Assembly: GCA_019038645.1 (NCBI GenBank)
Contig: JAHOYT010000018.1
Coordinates: 1 to 64,000 of the forward strand
Length of the DNA: 64,000 nt
Direction of reading: 5' to 3'
Origin: Bacteroidales bacterium
Lineage (GTDB): Bacteria > Bacteroidota > Bacteroidia > Bacteroidales > UBA12077
The notes under the pieces were generated by a model. It worked only from the letters and a program-made list of their open reading frames with translations, ran no database searches and was not told the origin of the DNA. The translations under genes were made by a program, and so were the position numbers. This document shows positions 17,442-26,352 of this stretch, piece after piece; position 1 is the stretch's first letter; every line of letters starts with the position of its first letter.

Positions 17442-19436
17442 GTGAGAAGAATAACCCTAATATTAATTTTACTTTCATTAATTCTTAATCATTCTTTTGC
17501 TCAAAGCGATACGGTTATAGTAGTAAAATCGAAGGATAAAGTAATTATCGGCGGACAGGTTTATTATGTTCATATTGTTAAAAAAGGAGAAACTCTCTTT
17601 TCACTAAGTAATGCCTATGATGTTACACAAAAGGAAATAGCAAAAGAAAATCCGGAGATTTTTCTGGGGTTTCAAATTGGACAGGCACTTAAAATACCTT
17701 TTACAGAAAAAGATAATGAATCCAATGATAGAGATTCTAAAAAGGATTTTATATATCACCGGGTGAAAAAAGGACAAACCTTGTATTCATTATCGAAGAA
17801 ATATAATGTTTCCCAGGAAGATATTATTGCCTGCAATCCAACTGTGCGTTATGGTGTTAACGAAAATCAGATAGTTAAAATTCCTAAATCAAAGGATGTT
17901 GTAGAAGCCATTCAGTTTCCGGTTAGCGAAACATTTAATGACACTATTCGCGTTGCAAGTCAGTTCATATATTATACTGTTAAAACGAAAGACACAGTTT
18001 ACTCTTTAACGCGATTTTATAATATTACTGAAGATATTCTTATTGAACATAATCCATTTGTTAGCGGGGGTTTAAAAGTAGGACAGATATTAAAAATCCC
18101 GGCTGTTATAGATATTGAAAGTGCTACCGTATTAATAAAACCTGATGAAGAATCAGGAGATACAATTTTGTATGAAAAAAGAGCGTCGGTTGCATATTCT
18201 GATTCAATGTATATTCCGGACTGTGAAAAAATAACATGGGAACAAAATGAACCATATCAGGTTGCACTTTTACTGCCATTTTATCTTGATAAAAACGATG
18301 AGGAATTTTATGTTGATTCATCAGAAGTGAACGATTCAGGAGAAAAAATATACGAGAAAGTATTTTATAACCCGTTTCACATCTATCCCAGGTCTTTGAA
18401 TTTTGTTGAGTTTTACGAAGGCTTTTTAATGGCGGTTGATTCATTAAAGCAAAATGGTTTATCAATTAATTTACACGTTTACGATACAGAAAAAGATACA
18501 GCCAGAATAAGGGAAATTTTAAGTTTCCCGGAGTTTGGTAGCACTGATTTAATAATTGGGCCGATATATAGTAATGAGATAAAACTTGTTTCAGGATTCT
18601 CAAAAGAAAATCACATAAAGATGATTTCTCCTTTATCTGATAATTTAAGTTTGGTTAATGAAAATCCTTATTTATTTCAGGTTTACCCATCCCATAACTC
18701 ACAAATAGATGAGTTTGCAAAATTCATTTCTGGTTTCGGCCATAAAAATATTGTTCTGGTGCATAACGGAGATAGTCTGGGATATAGTAATATTCAGATG
18801 GTTAAGGATAAAATATTTAATAATTTGTCCATTGATACACTTGTGAATAATATTCAGTTTAAAGAAGTTGTTTTCGTCGATAGTATTAACGTACTGGAGC
18901 ACGCATTAAATGAAGAAATCGAAAATGTGTTTATTATTCCTTCAAACGAAGAAGCATTTGTTACAGATGTTGTAACAAATTTGAATACGCTTAAAGCATT
19001 CGGGCATCAGGTTAGTGTGGTTGGATTATCGCGTTGGCAACGTTTCAGAAATATTGATCCTGAATATTATTTTAACCTGGAATTATGTATTGCTTCACCA
19101 TTTTTTATAGATTATCACGAAAGGGATGTTAAAAACTTTATTTTAAAGTATCGCGATATATATAGAACAGAACCAAACCAAATGGCAATACATGCTTATG
19201 ATGTCGGTTTATATTTCCTTACAGCAATGATGTATTACGGGAAAAATTTTGAACAATGTATTTATAACCATAGCATGGATTTGTTACAGGCAGATTACAG
19301 ATTTGTTAAGTGGTATAAAACATCAGGGTATGAAAATGTTGATGTTGATATTATAAAATATTTCGATGGTTATAATATTTTTAGAATAGACGATACTAAG
19401 AAAAGTATACTCCCTGTTTCACACAGTTTTGAATAA
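17442..19436 (+). CDS. Triple-LysM protein with periplasmic-binding-like domain
   Basis: 664-residue exported protein with a GTG start: MRRITLILILLSLILNHSFAQ is a good signal peptide and no ATG lies before it. Three LysM domains follow (about 42-88, 103-149, 174-219), each with the [VK]KxGxTLxSL ... NP ... GxxxxIP pattern, so it should bind peptidoglycan. From about 270 to the end it resembles a type 1 periplasmic-binding protein (YQVALLLPFYLDK; LIIGPIYSNEI), as in LpoA-like activators and branched-chain amino-acid receptors. The combination recurs in Bacteroidota, probably in cell-wall synthesis or sensing. Single gene with its own terminator. Confidence 0.85.
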   Translation: MRRITLILILLSLILNHSFAQSDTVIVVKSKDKVIIGGQVYYVHIVKKGETLFSLSNAYDVTQKEIAKENPEIFLGFQIGQALKIPFTEKDNESNDRDSKKDFIYHRVKKGQTLYSLSKKYNVSQEDIIACNPTVRYGVNENQIVKIPKSKDVVEAIQFPVSETFNDTIRVASQFIYYTVKTKDTVYSLTRFYNITEDILIEHNPFVSGGLKVGQILKIPAVIDIESATVLIKPDEESGDTILYEKRASVAYSDSMYIPDCEKITWEQNEPYQVALLLPFYLDKNDEEFYVDSSEVNDSGEKIYEKVFYNPFHIYPRSLNFVEFYEGFLMAVDSLKQNGLSINLHVYDTEKDTARIREILSFPEFGSTDLIIGPIYSNEIKLVSGFSKENHIKMISPLSDNLSLVNENPYLFQVYPSHNSQIDEFAKFISGFGHKNIVLVHNGDSLGYSNIQMVKDKIFNNLSIDTLVNNIQFKEVVFVDSINVLEHALNEEIENVFIIPSNEEAFVTDVVTNLNTLKAFGHQVSVVGLSRWQRFRNIDPEYYFNLELCIASPFFIDYHERDVKNFILKYRDIYRTEPNQMAIHAYDVGLYFLTAMMYYGKNFEQCIYNHSMDLLQADYRFVKWYKTSGYENVDVDIIKYFDGYNIFRIDDTKKSILPVSHSFE

Positions 19437-19468
19437 AAAACCATAAATATAAGTTTACAATAATTCCG

Positions 19469-19499
19469 CACTCTTTTACTCAAAAGGGTGTTTTTTTTT
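19469..19499 (+). terminator. Rho-independent terminator
   Basis: CACTCTTTT / AAAAGGGTG stem (one G-U) with a 4-nt loop and a run of nine T, 32 bp after the LysM gene. Confidence 0.85.
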
Positions 19500-19573
19500 A
19501 GATAAAAGATTTTGATTTTAAAATATTTACCTATATCTTACTCTAAAATTCATCTTAATTTTATTATAATTTT

Positions 19574-19852
19574 ATGGCAAGTTGCAGAGACATAAAGAAG
19601 GATATTAATTTTCTGGCTAATCAAATGATAAACGAATGTTTTTCTTTTATGGAGTATTCGCCTGTAAATAATCAGGAGAATGTTTTGGATATTTTACATG
19701 ATGTTGAACAGCTTCGCCGCAATTTATTGTTTAAGGTGAATAATCCTCCTGAAAATGGCAGTATCAAAGAGCATTGTAGAAATATTATTAGTGAGATGTA
19801 TGAAACAAATATGAAATTACTTGACGAGCTAAATAGTTTATCTGATAAGTAG
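19574..19852 (+). CDS. Small conserved hypothetical protein
   Basis: 92 residues, no signal peptide, mostly helical. It starts MASCRDIKKDINFLANQMINEC and has a central LHDVEQLRRNLLFKVNNP segment. Proteins of this look (with the CRDIKKDI start) occur widely in Bacteroidota without assigned function. It is bounded on both sides by terminators, so it is transcribed alone, just before the chemosensory island. Confidence 0.7.
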   Translation: MASCRDIKKDINFLANQMINECFSFMEYSPVNNQENVLDILHDVEQLRRNLLFKVNNPPENGSIKEHCRNIISEMYETNMKLLDELNSLSDK

Positions 19853-19854
19853 AT

Positions 19855-19878
19855 GCCGGAAAAATCCGGTTTTTTTTT
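19855..19878 (+). terminator. Rho-independent terminator
   Basis: Short stem CCGGA / TCCGG with loop AAAA and nine T directly after the stop codon of the preceding small gene. Confidence 0.75.
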
Positions 19879-20044
19879 GTTCATTTTTGGATTTTAATTT
19901 TATATCTTCTCAATCAATTTTTACAGACTGAATAACAAATTCAGTATCCCATTTCTTAAACGAACCAGTTTAATTTTAATCCTGGTACAAGAGATTCTAA
20001 ATTTATTTTATTACTATATTTTGATAGATTGTATAGGAGGAATT

Positions 20045-20419
20045 TCAGGCACAAAAAGATTCAATAGCATTTATAATTTTGTTAAACGAATATGGTTTAG
20101 TTAATAGTTGATTAAAACCGGCGTCGCTATAGCTTTCAAAGAAATCATCTGGATTATGAGCCGTCAGAGCAATAATAGGTAATTTATTTTTAGGGGAGGA
20201 CATCATGGTTCTGATATACTTTGTCGTTTCAATTCCATTCATAACAGGCATTTCGATATCCATGAGAATAATATCAATATCTTCATTTTGAATGATGTCA
20301 ATTGCTTCTTTCCCATTTGCAGCTTCTTTGATTACGCCACATAAATCCTGAATAATTTCTTTAAGCAATAGTCTATTTATAAATATATCATCAACAATTA
20401 AAAAGTTATATTTTTTCAT
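20045..20419 (-). CDS. Single-domain response regulator (receiver)
   Basis: CheY-like receiver of about 124 residues with no output domain. Acidic pair at VDD, phospho-acceptor Asp in IDIILMDIEMPVMNG, Thr in IALTAHN, Lys in LLTKPYSF. The track starts at a TTG; the ATG at 20419 (MKKYNFLIVDD) is preferred, leaving a 7-bp gap after the Crp/Fnr gene. It may receive phosphate from one of the hybrid kinases or CheA in the island, since no kinase is directly adjacent. Confidence 0.85.
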   Translation of the reverse strand: MKKYNFLIVDDIFINRLLLKEIIQDLCGVIKEAANGKEAIDIIQNEDIDIILMDIEMPVMNGIETTKYIRTMMSSPKNKLPIIALTAHNPDDFFESYSDAGFNQLLTKPYSFNKIINAIESFCA

Positions 20420-20426
20420 ACTATAA

Positions 20427-21113
20427 TTACCCAATCCTGCTAAGTGTTTTAATAATTTCCAGACTCCTTATTTTTACAAATCGCCCATCCAGATCAATAA
20501 TTTTGTCATTTTTGAATTCTGTTAGTGTTCTTATAAAGCTTTCTTTGGTAGTGCCTGCTAGTTCTGCAAGTTCATTACGGGTTATTGGAAATTCGAAAGC
20601 GTAAGAATTATATATATTTTCAGCAAAGTATAAAATAATATCAGCAATTTTTCCGGGTAATTGTTTCTGATATTGAGATGTCATTCTATTAAAAATATTT
20701 AAGCTGTCTTTACATACTTCTTTTAGCAAATAAACTGAATATTTGCCGTTGTTTTCAATAATTGAATAAAATGTATTAAAATCTATAAAGTAAACTTTGG
20801 AATCTTCAATTGCAGTGGCTGAATACTGAAATGTATTATTTCCAAAAATTGAAACTAATCCGATTAAAAAACCCGGAGTAGCAATTTTTAATATGATTGA
20901 TCTGTCATTTTTACCACTCCTGAAAAGCTTAACCAGACCAGATTCAAGAAACATAACATGCGATGTTAAGGTGTCTTGTCGGAAAATAACATCCTTTTTT
21001 TTAAAGAGAATTGTTTTGCCTTTTGATTTTAATTGATTGATTTCCTTACCAGTTAAGATATCGTCCTTTGGAAAAAGTTTATCATAAATATCGAAGTTAT
21101 CTTTTAAAATCAT
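20427..21113 (-). CDS. Crp/Fnr family transcriptional regulator
   Basis: 228-residue regulator: N-terminal cyclic-nucleotide-binding-like beta barrel (about 25-140), long dimer helix, C-terminal winged helix with TRNELAELAGTTKESFIRTL as recognition segment (about 178-197). No N-terminal Cys cluster as in Fnr, and the cNMP phosphate-binding signature is not conserved, so the signal is unknown. The ATG at 21113 is preferred over the TTG in the track. Divergent from the chemosensory operon and followed by a receiver. A TGAT-N4-ATCA dyad in the shared upstream region could be its own site. Confidence 0.85.
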   Translation of the reverse strand: MILKDNFDIYDKLFPKDDILTGKEINQLKSKGKTILFKKKDVIFRQDTLTSHVMFLESGLVKLFRSGKNDRSIILKIATPGFLIGLVSIFGNNTFQYSATAIEDSKVYFIDFNTFYSIIENNGKYSVYLLKEVCKDSLNIFNRMTSQYQKQLPGKIADIILYFAENIYNSYAFEFPITRNELAELAGTTKESFIRTLTEFKNDKIIDLDGRFVKIRSLEIIKTLSRIG

Positions 21114-21179
21114 CAAGTGTGCATTTCGGTAAATTTATTAAAATCTTTTTATAAATCCTTTATGAATTAAATTTATTGG

Positions 21180-21191
21180 TGATTTATATCA
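21180..21191. promoter_or_regulatory. Candidate Crp/Fnr-type operator
   Basis: TGATTTATATCA is a perfect TGAT-N4-ATCA dyad, the core of the Fnr/Crp half-site arrangement. It lies 66 bp before the ATG of the Crp/Fnr gene and about 35 bp upstream of a candidate promoter for the divergent che operon. Assignment is by similarity to the general family consensus. Confidence 0.4.
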
Positions 21192-21224
21192 TCTAATTGC
21201 AGTAATTAATGTCATTATCTATTA

Positions 21225-21257
21225 TTTGTATTCAGGGACCCTTTATTTGTAATTTTA
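21225..21257 (+). promoter_or_regulatory. Candidate promoter of the chemosensory operon
   Basis: TTTG, 21-bp spacer, TAATTTTA, close to the Bacteroidota -33 TTTG / -7 TAnnTTTG consensus (last base differs). It lies about 70 bp upstream of the first receiver gene. Confidence 0.4.
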
Positions 21258-21329
21258 CATTGTCAAACATAAATAGAATCTAAGTAGTTTAGAAGCAAAA
21301 AAATATCTAATGATTGTAAATCAAAAGTT

Positions 21330-21722
21330 ATGAATAAAGAATTTAACATTCTGGTTGTAGATGATTCTGAAACAAACCTGGTATTGTTGGAGGCAATACT
21401 GGAAGACGATGGGTTTAAAATACAAACTGCATATAGCGCAATGGAGGCGGTGGAGCATGTAAAGAATTGTATTCCGGATATAATACTTTTAGATTTATTA
21501 ATGCCTAATGAAAACGGATTTGATTTGCTTAAGAAATTGAAAGCTAACGAGAATTATAACCAAATACCTATTATTATTGTTACTGCATTTGCCAATCAGG
21601 AAAATAAGGTTATCGCAAAAGACCTGGGAGCTGAGGATCTTATAGAAAAGCCAATTGATATTCCCGAATTTTTAGACAAGGTACATAAGGTATTAAAGAA
21701 TAATAAGAAAATTGTAAAATAA
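21330..21722 (+). CDS. Single-domain response regulator (receiver)
   Basis: 130-residue CheY-like receiver. Acidic residues in VVDDSE, phospho-acceptor Asp in PDIILLDLLMPNENG, Thr in IIVTAFA, Lys in IEKPIDI. No output domain. First gene of the che operon, 7 bp ahead of the CheZ-like coiled-coil gene, so it is a good candidate substrate for that protein. Confidence 0.88.
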   Translation: MNKEFNILVVDDSETNLVLLEAILEDDGFKIQTAYSAMEAVEHVKNCIPDIILLDLLMPNENGFDLLKKLKANENYNQIPIIIVTAFANQENKVIAKDLGAEDLIEKPIDIPEFLDKVHKVLKNNKKIVK

Positions 21723-21729
21723 TTTTGGA

Positions 21730-23535
21730 ATGATAGATAAGGAAGTAAACGATAAAATTAAAATAAAAGCCTTGCTGGAGACTTATTCTGTAAAGGATAT
21801 CTCTACTACATTTTCACAGATTGATAATAAATTGATGTCATTACATGAATGTTCAGCGGATGATTTTCTTCAATTAAACAGCGATTTCAAAAATTTATAT
21901 AAGCAATCTAAAATAATATCAAATAATGTTAATACAATCTTTGATATATTTAATACGAATAAGAATAAGGATTTATATGATGCGATTCATTCTTTTTATG
22001 ATAGCCTAAAAAGCCAGACAGATATATTTGATCAAAAAATATCATTAACAATGGAGTTTTTAGAGGAGTTGTCAAATCAACTTCGATTTATATTTTTTCC
22101 TTTAAAAAATTTTGGTCAAAATTTAATGAGCCTGAAATATTTATTAGCAAACTTAAATTTATCGTTATCAATTGCGGATGATTCTTCCGATATAATTGAT
22201 CAATTTAAACTAGTTGAAGAAAAAATAAATAATATAAAACTGTTATCTGAAAGAATATTCAAAAGCTTAAACCATCTTCGCAAAATTTCAAAAATAACAA
22301 ATTCAAATTTTTCTCAGGTAAAGAATCAAAATGTACTTAATATAGAAGCGTTATTGTTGCGTGTTAAATCAAGAATAAATAGTTTAGAAAAAAAATATAA
22401 TAATAATAAAGAATGTATCCCAAAAATAAGAAGGAAAACAGATAAAACAGCTGACAGTATAAGTGATATTATTAAAAAGCTTCAGTATCAGGATATCATA
22501 AAGCAAAAAATGGAGCATATTCAACAAACCCATAGAGATTTGATCAGTGAGCTTCATAAATTTGAAACTACTTCAAAAGATGAAAAACACTTAAACGATA
22601 AAGCTAAGTTCTTTCTTCGGATAAGAGATATTGCCGGATTGCAGGCAGCACAGTTAATTCAGGCAAATAAAGAATACCAGTCAGCATTGGAAATCATTGT
22701 TAATAATTTTATGCAGGTTGGAGATAATATGAAAGTTATTTCGGAAATGTGTGGGAATATAAATACAGAAGAAAATGATGATGAAGTAAAATTGTTTAAT
22801 GAAATTGTTGATCAGATAGCTATTACTGAAGCTAACTTTATAAGCAAGTTTGATCTAAATAAAAAATTAAATAAGGATATTACTTTAATTGACCACCAAC
22901 TGGAGCAATCAGAAAAATATTTTACTGTTCTTAAGAACCTGACTTCTGAGCTAAATCAAAGTATGGAATTGTATTTTGTTAGTATTAATAAATATTCTTC
23001 GGTAGATGAGAACATAACAGAGTCTCTTAATCAGGTAAAAAACTTATTTGTTGAAATCACGGAAAATGCATCTGGTTTAGATGGTGTAAATGAAAAACTA
23101 ATCCCAATTAAGAAAAGAGTACAAAGTTTTATAAATGAATATAATAAACTTACATTAAATACAGATTTTAGTGAAATAAGGGATATTGTGTCACGATTAC
23201 ATTCTTTTAGAAAAGATATAGACAATAAATTAAAAGAAAATAATGAAATAAGTAATCAGGCATTAGAGAGTATTAAAAAATCAATATCTGAGATAAAATA
23301 CTATGATTACTTCGAAAAAATTATTGAAAAAATTATCTCGGAGTTAAATACAGTAAATTATAATCTTAAGGTTGAAAGTAGTGATGTGAATAGCACTGTA
23401 GAGGAAAACCTGATAAAGCTTAAAGAGTATTATACCATGGAAACTGAGCATAAAATTCATGATCAGATATCTAAAGGGGAGGAAATGGAAATAGATATTG
23501 ATAGTGAAGATGATGGAGATATTGAATTTTTCTAA
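21730..23535 (+). CDS. Large helical protein with CheZ-like motif
   Basis: 601 residues, predicted almost wholly alpha-helical/coiled coil, no signal peptide or membrane segment. Around residues 251-265 it reads LQYQDIIKQKMEHIQ: Q-D255-x3-Q259 in a helix, the same pattern as the catalytic Asp/Gln of CheZ (QDLTGQ). The last residues (EIDIDSEDDGDIEFF) are acidic and end in Phe, as in the CheY-binding tail of CheZ. A related helix at about 523-537 (YYDYFEKIIEKI) lacks the Gln, so the protein may be two CheZ-like halves with one active. It sits between two receiver genes and before cheA. Proposed role: phosphatase of phosphorylated CheY-like receivers. No homology search supports this yet; a structural role in the array is the alternative. 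Confidence 0.5.
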   Translation: MIDKEVNDKIKIKALLETYSVKDISTTFSQIDNKLMSLHECSADDFLQLNSDFKNLYKQSKIISNNVNTIFDIFNTNKNKDLYDAIHSFYDSLKSQTDIFDQKISLTMEFLEELSNQLRFIFFPLKNFGQNLMSLKYLLANLNLSLSIADDSSDIIDQFKLVEEKINNIKLLSERIFKSLNHLRKISKITNSNFSQVKNQNVLNIEALLLRVKSRINSLEKKYNNNKECIPKIRRKTDKTADSISDIIKKLQYQDIIKQKMEHIQQTHRDLISELHKFETTSKDEKHLNDKAKFFLRIRDIAGLQAAQLIQANKEYQSALEIIVNNFMQVGDNMKVISEMCGNINTEENDDEVKLFNEIVDQIAITEANFISKFDLNKKLNKDITLIDHQLEQSEKYFTVLKNLTSELNQSMELYFVSINKYSSVDENITESLNQVKNLFVEITENASGLDGVNEKLIPIKKRVQSFINEYNKLTLNTDFSEIRDIVSRLHSFRKDIDNKLKENNEISNQALESIKKSISEIKYYDYFEKIIEKIISELNTVNYNLKVESSDVNSTVEENLIKLKEYYTMETEHKIHDQISKGEEMEIDIDSEDDGDIEFF

Positions 23536-23556
23536 AAATAAGCTAAATCTAAATAT

Positions 23557-23880
23557 ATGAAAACAGAAGATAAAAACATTCAAATAAAGCCTTCAAATAA
23601 AAAAGGAGAAAGTTCGGTGAGTATAATAATTGAAAATGAGCTTACAATTTTTTCTGTTGAAAGCATGAAAGATAAAATAATTGAAGCCGTAACAAAATAT
23701 GATCATATTGGATTTGTATTAAAGACTGTAAACAATATGGATCTGACTTTTATTCAGTTATTATATTCTGTTAAAAAAACAGCTGAAACACGTAATAAGA
23801 AAGTATCATTTGATGTTGAACTATCTGATGATATTAAAACATTATTTAATAATTCTGATTTGAGCAAAGTATTAATATAG
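23557..23880 (+). CDS. STAS-domain protein of the che operon
   Basis: 107 residues; after a charged start, the pattern VSIIIENELTIFSVESMKDKI ... NNMDLTFIQLLYSVKKTAE ... VSFDVELSDDIKTLF is that of a STAS domain (anti-sigma antagonist/MlaB fold). At the usual phospho-serine position the sequence has Thr (MDLTFIQLL). STAS proteins occur in several chemosensory operons, with unclear roles, perhaps modulating CheA. Here it lies 21 bp after the CheZ-like gene and 21 bp before cheY. Confidence 0.7.
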   Translation: MKTEDKNIQIKPSNKKGESSVSIIIENELTIFSVESMKDKIIEAVTKYDHIGFVLKTVNNMDLTFIQLLYSVKKTAETRNKKVSFDVELSDDIKTLFNNSDLSKVLI

Positions 23881-23901
23881 AATTTTGAAAATTTAAATGT
23901 T

Positions 23902-24267
23902 ATGAGCAAAAATATCTTAATTGTCGACGATTCGGAAAGTATACGGGAAGTTGTAAGTTTTACTCTTGAAAATGAAGGTTACAATGTACTTGTTGGTGTT
24001 GATGGGAAAGATGCGTTAAAGTTTCTTGACGGAAGCCATATTGATCTTATAATTACAGACCTTCACATGCCGGAAATGAATGGTATAGAATTTATTAAGC
24101 ATGTAAGAGCGACGGATCAATACAAACGAATTCCAATCTTATTTCTAACAACCGAATCACAATCTTCTAAAAAAATGGAAGCGAAAGATGCCGGAGCTAC
24201 AGGATGGATTATTAAACCATTTGTTCCTGCAAAACTAATTGGTGCACTTAAAAAGGTATTAAGATAA
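23902..24267 (+). CDS. cheY: CheY-like response regulator
   Basis: 121-residue receiver. Acidic pair VDDSE, phospho-acceptor Asp in IDLIITDLHMPEMNG, Thr in FLTTES, Lys in IIKPFVP. This set is fully canonical and close to CheY. The stop codon overlaps the cheA start by one base, so translation is probably coupled and this is the best candidate for the direct CheA output regulator. Confidence 0.9.
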   Translation: MSKNILIVDDSESIREVVSFTLENEGYNVLVGVDGKDALKFLDGSHIDLIITDLHMPEMNGIEFIKHVRATDQYKRIPILFLTTESQSSKKMEAKDAGATGWIIKPFVPAKLIGALKKVLR

Positions 24268-26315
24268 TGGATAAATTCAGAAATAAATTTATAGAAGAAG
24301 CAACAGATAATATACATGATCTGGAGGATGCTCTATTATTAATTGAAAATGATCCGGAAGATAAAGAACTAATCGAAAGAATTTTTCGGGCAATGCATTC
24401 TCTTAAGGGGGGTGGTGCAATGTTTGGATTTGATTCTTTAAGTGAATTCACACATCATCTGGAAACATTATACGATTTGGTTAGAGAAGGGAAATATAAA
24501 ATAACTAAAAAGTTATTAGATGTTACTCTCGCTTCTGTGGATCATATGAAAGCACTTTTGGCTAATGATGATTTAGATTCTGCTGATTTGAGAACAATAC
24601 ATACTGATTTATCACTACAGATCAGGAAATTAATTGATAAAGAAAATGAAGAAAAACAACAACTTATTGTTGATGAACCGCAAACAGATAAATCTAAAGT
24701 AAAATCATATTATATATATTTTGAACCTGATATTGATATTTTTAGCGATGGTACTAATCCTTTATTCCTTTTGGATGAATTACACACAATAGGAGAGTGT
24801 AAAGTTTTTGCTCATTTTAATAAAGTACCTGAAATTGAAAAAATTGATATTACGAAATGTTATACTTATTGGGAAATATTAATTGCTACTAATGAAGATG
24901 TAAATACAATTTCTGATGTTTTTATTTTTGTTGAAGATCAATGTAAATTAGAAATAAATGAAGTTGCGGATTTTGATATCACAGAAAATGATAATATAAT
25001 TGATCAGGTTTCAAAACTGACTGAAGAAAGAACAGATGTTGGAGTTTCGGAGATTCAAAGTATTATTAAAAAAATCACATTATCTGAAAAACGAATTGAA
25101 CAGATTGAGGAAACAATAAAAAAGAAAGGCCCTTTACCTTCAGTTAAAGAAAACGTAATATCAAGCATAAGAGTGTCATCGGGTAAGCTTGATCAATTAA
25201 TGAATTTAGTAAGCGAGCTGGTTACTACACAGGCACGATTAAGTTTATTTGCCGAACAATCCGGTGATTCAGAACTAGCAGCAATAGCAGAAAATGTACA
25301 AAAATTGTCTCGTCAGTTGCGTGATAATGCATTTGATATTGTTTTAGTCCCTATTGAAACAATGTTAACCCGTTTTCAAAGATTAGTAAGGGATTTATCA
25401 AAAGAATTGAACAAAGATGTTGTATTTATTGCTGAAGGAGCAGATACTGAGCTTGATAAGACAATAATTGAATCATTAACAGATCCTTTGTTACATATTT
25501 TAAGAAATAGTATTGATCATGGTATTGAGTCTGCAGAAATAAGAAAGAAACTTGGGAAACCGGAACAAGGTAAAATAATTTTAAAAGCATTTTATTCAGG
25601 TGCAAATGTACACATTCAGATTCATGATGATGGTGCAGGTATTGACCCTGAAAAAATAAAGGATAAAGCAATTAACAAAGGAATAATAAATAAAGATACT
25701 TCACTCACTAAAAAAGAAATATTGGATTTAGTTTTTCTGCCAGGGTTTTCAACAGCAGAAAATGTTACAGGTGTTTCAGGGCGAGGAGTAGGAATGGATG
25801 TTGTAAAACGTAAATTGATTGAAGTAAGAGGAGAAACAGAGCTTGATTCAGAAATTAATGTTGGAACAACATTAACGATAAAATTGCCATTAACATTATC
25901 TATAATTGATGGGTTATTAGTTAAAATAGCTCATAATTACTATGTTATGCCGTTGTCAGTAGTTAATAAGATTAATGCTGTAGATCACAAAAATGTTGTA
26001 AATAAATACAATAACTTAATAGTATTGGACGGAGAGCAAATACCATTCTATTACTTAAGAGAAGAGTTTGATCTGCCTGAAGGAGAACAAGAGAGAGAAC
26101 AGGTTATTGTTGTTCGATATGATGATAAAGAAATAGGACTTGTGGTTGATGAAGTTGTTGGTGAATATCAGGCAGTTTTAAAATCACTTGGTAAAATGTA
26201 TAAAAAACAGGAAATTATCTCGGGTGCAACTATTTTGGGTGACGGAACAGTAGCTTTGGTAATGGATACAAATAAGATAATTTCCAGGTTTTCGCAAGCT
26301 AAGTTAAACGTGTAA
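24267..26315 (+). CDS. cheA: Chemotaxis histidine kinase CheA
   Basis: 682 residues with the full CheA order. P1 Hpt domain (about 1-105) has the phospho-acceptor His44 in MHSLKGGGAMFGF. A P2-like response-regulator-binding region (about 140-235) follows, then P3 dimerisation helices (SGKLDQLMNLVSELV), the P4 ATPase with N-box LRNSIDHGIE (near 410), DDGAGID (near 455) and GRGVGMD (near 505), and the C-terminal P5 CheW-like domain from about 545. It couples receptor/CheW arrays to phosphorylation of CheY and CheB. All catalytic elements look intact. It is the core kinase of this island. Confidence 0.96.
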   Translation: MDKFRNKFIEEATDNIHDLEDALLLIENDPEDKELIERIFRAMHSLKGGGAMFGFDSLSEFTHHLETLYDLVREGKYKITKKLLDVTLASVDHMKALLANDDLDSADLRTIHTDLSLQIRKLIDKENEEKQQLIVDEPQTDKSKVKSYYIYFEPDIDIFSDGTNPLFLLDELHTIGECKVFAHFNKVPEIEKIDITKCYTYWEILIATNEDVNTISDVFIFVEDQCKLEINEVADFDITENDNIIDQVSKLTEERTDVGVSEIQSIIKKITLSEKRIEQIEETIKKKGPLPSVKENVISSIRVSSGKLDQLMNLVSELVTTQARLSLFAEQSGDSELAAIAENVQKLSRQLRDNAFDIVLVPIETMLTRFQRLVRDLSKELNKDVVFIAEGADTELDKTIIESLTDPLLHILRNSIDHGIESAEIRKKLGKPEQGKIILKAFYSGANVHIQIHDDGAGIDPEKIKDKAINKGIINKDTSLTKKEILDLVFLPGFSTAENVTGVSGRGVGMDVVKRKLIEVRGETELDSEINVGTTLTIKLPLTLSIIDGLLVKIAHNYYVMPLSVVNKINAVDHKNVVNKYNNLIVLDGEQIPFYYLREEFDLPEGEQEREQVIVVRYDDKEIGLVVDEVVGEYQAVLKSLGKMYKKQEIISGATILGDGTVALVMDTNKIISRFSQAKLNV

Positions 26316-26339
26316 TAAAAAAACATAAAAAAAATATCC

Positions 26340-26347
26340 GGAGGAAG
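26340..26347 (+). promoter_or_regulatory. Strong Shine-Dalgarno before cheW
   Basis: GGAGGAAG ends 5 bases before the cheW ATG at 26353. Most genes in this AT-rich Bacteroidota window lack a recognisable Shine-Dalgarno sequence, so this one is unusual and may reflect a need for high CheW output after cheA. Confidence 0.5.
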
Positions 26348-26352
26348 TAATT

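Noticed and set aside
20427-21113. Oxygen-sensing Fnr with an Fe-S cluster
   Set aside because: The N-terminal Cys ligands of classical Fnr are absent.
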